Of a DNA stretch of 64,000 bases, positions 63,144 through 64,000 are shown piece after piece. The position numbers and the translations under genes are program-made. Location of the stretch: contig CAVYKB010000019.1 of the NCBI GenBank assembly GCA_963768975.1, forward strand, positions 62,001-126,000, given 5' to 3'. This DNA comes from CADCTB01 sp963768975. GTDB taxonomy: Bacteria > Actinomycetota > Acidimicrobiia > Acidimicrobiales > AC-14. Numbering within the stretch: the stretch's first letter is position 1; each line of letters begins with the position of its first letter. The notes below the pieces were generated by a model, which was not told the origin of the DNA, made no database searches, and was given only the letters and a program-made list of their open reading frames with translations.

Positions 63144-63871
63144 CCGGGCTTTCGCGTATCGACGAGATCGACCCGGCGGGCGTTCCTAGCCACATCGGCG
63201 TGGTCATGGACGGCAACGGGAGGTGGGCCCAGAAGCGGGGATTGCCGCGGACGGAGGGCCATGCGTCCGGCGAGGAGGCACTTTTCGACGCCGTGGAGGG
63301 GGCGCTGGAGCTCGGGGTCAAGTGGCTGACCGTGTACGCCTTCTCGACCGAGAACTGGAAGCGCCCGCCCGACGAGGTGCGGTACCTCATGCGCTTCAAC
63401 GAGGGGATGCTCCTGCGCCGGCGGGACGAGCTCAACGAGCGCGACGTACGGATCCGCTTCTTGGGGCGCCGGGACTGGCGGGTGCCCCGGCGGCTGATTC
63501 GCCGGATGGACGAGGCCCTGGAGCTGACCGCCCGGAACAAGACGATGACGCTGACCATCGCCTTCAACTACGGGGGGCGGGCGGAGATCGTCGACGCGGT
63601 CCGGTCGCTGGTGGAGTCGGGGGTGTCTGCTCGGGGAGTCACGGAGCGGGCGATCCGGGAGCACATGTACCACGCCGACATGCCGGACCCGGACCTGGTG
63701 GTGCGGACGTCCGGGGAGTACCGGATCTCGAACTTCCTCCTGTGGGAGCTGGCCTACTCCGAGCTGGTGTTCACCGACGTGCTGTGGCCTGACTTCCGGC
63801 GCCAGCACCTCTTCGAGGCGGTCCGTGAGTTCCAGCGCCGTGATCGCCGCTTCGGGGGGTTGGAAGCATAA
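63140..63871 (+). CDS. uppS: Isoprenyl transferase (undecaprenyl diphosphate synthase type)
   Basis: A 243-residue cis-prenyltransferase adding isopentenyl units to build the lipid carrier for cell wall synthesis. Motifs: HIGVVMDGNGRWAQKRGLPRTEGH, VYAFSTENWKRP, IAFNYGGRAEIVDA and TSGEYRISNFLLWELAYSELVFTDVLWPDF. GTG at 63140 with GGAG upstream. Usual R-x-S-G-E is present (RTSGE). Followed 13 bp later by recO. Confidence 0.93.
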   Translation: MTGLSRIDEIDPAGVPSHIGVVMDGNGRWAQKRGLPRTEGHASGEEALFDAVEGALELGVKWLTVYAFSTENWKRPPDEVRYLMRFNEGMLLRRRDELNERDVRIRFLGRRDWRVPRRLIRRMDEALELTARNKTMTLTIAFNYGGRAEIVDAVRSLVESGVSARGVTERAIREHMYHADMPDPDLVVRTSGEYRISNFLLWELAYSELVFTDVLWPDFRRQHLFEAVREFQRRDRRFGGLEA

Positions 63872-63884
63872 GCTTGTAATTCTC

Positions 63885-64000
63885 GTGGGCCTCTACCGGG
63901 ATCAAGGGATCGTGCTGCGTACGTGGCGCCTCGGGGAGTCCGACCGCATCGTCAACCTGCTGACCGAGCGCCATGGCAAGGTGCGGGCGGTGGTGAAGGG
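63885..64000 (+). CDS. recO: DNA repair protein RecO (partial, N-terminus only)
   Basis: From GTG at 63885 the frame reads MGLYRDQGIVLRTWRLGESD, then RIVNLLTERHGKVRAVVKG, the standard RecO OB-fold start. It runs off the window after 38 codons. RecO with RecR loads RecA at gaps. Order uppS-recO is common in actinobacteria. Confidence 0.9.
   Translation, partial: MGLYRDQGIVLRTWRLGESDRIVNLLTERHGKVRAVVK

Overview
The window is about 70% GC chromosomal DNA from a bacterium. Gene content and order point to Actinobacteria, most likely class Acidimicrobiia or a close relative: a DUF2469 gene between lepB and yraN, a whiG-type sigma factor between xerC and rpsB, an Rv2466c-type thioredoxin-fold protein, many GTG/TTG starts, and dense 4-nt start/stop overlaps. 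Both ends cut through genes. I see no tRNA, rRNA, CRISPR array, insertion sequence or prophage.

Layout. 1-6.5 kb: mixed singletons (YdjC-type deacetylase, a DUF1059 gene interrupted by UGA, a nuclease lipoprotein, PAP2 phosphatase, RecB-like nuclease, a frameshifted RTX protein, a hydrolase). 6.5-13.7 kb: assimilatory sulfur region with siroheme sulfite reductase, uroporphyrinogen-III synthase-like protein, Rrf2 regulator, a sulfonate/nitrate/taurine-type ABC importer, and divergently APS kinase and APS reductase. 13.8-22 kb: accessory proteins, including two convergent TPR paralogues, a MacB/FtsX-type ABC system followed by an SGNH lipoprotein, and tandem lipoprotein paralogues with a third remnant. 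22-24.7 kb: trmD-rplS-lepB-DUF2469-yraN. 24.7-29.7 kb: rpiB, then comM-dprA-xerC-whiG. 29.8-33.2 kb: secreted or envelope proteins. 33.4-43.4 kb: rpsB-tsf-pyrH-frr-cdsA-dxr-rseP-ispG plus a methyltransferase. 43.4-51 kb: accessory block with an ECF sigma factor and its membrane partner, two ABC half-exporters and a beta-helix protein. 51.1-59.7 kb: rimP-nusA-ylxR-infB-DUF503-rbfA-nrnA-truB-ribF. 59.8-64 kb: secreted protein, S9 peptidase, YihY protein, uppS and the start of recO.

How the genes work together. The sulfur block covers import of organosulfur anions, APS activation or reduction, and sulfite reduction with siroheme supply, probably under the Rrf2 regulator. The housekeeping blocks couple translation (S2, EF-Ts, RRF, IF-2, NusA, RbfA, TruB), phospholipid and isoprenoid synthesis (CdsA, Dxr, IspG, UppS) and secretion (LepB, RseP).

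The main oddities are: a DUF1059 gene whose first conserved cysteine codon is UGA, with a hairpin downstream that fits the bacterial SECIS layout; two copies of a roughly 130-bp structured intergenic element with a compensatory base change; a pair of related palindromes flanking the uroporphyrinogen-III synthase gene; three 36-bp tandem repeats at the start of lepB, each carrying an in-frame GTG; and apparent non-standard starts for ylxR (AUA) and truB (CUG or AUU). Three genes (sulfite reductase, cdsA, the RTX protein) each need a one-base shift to read through. Base-level assembly error must therefore be kept in mind for every coding oddity here.
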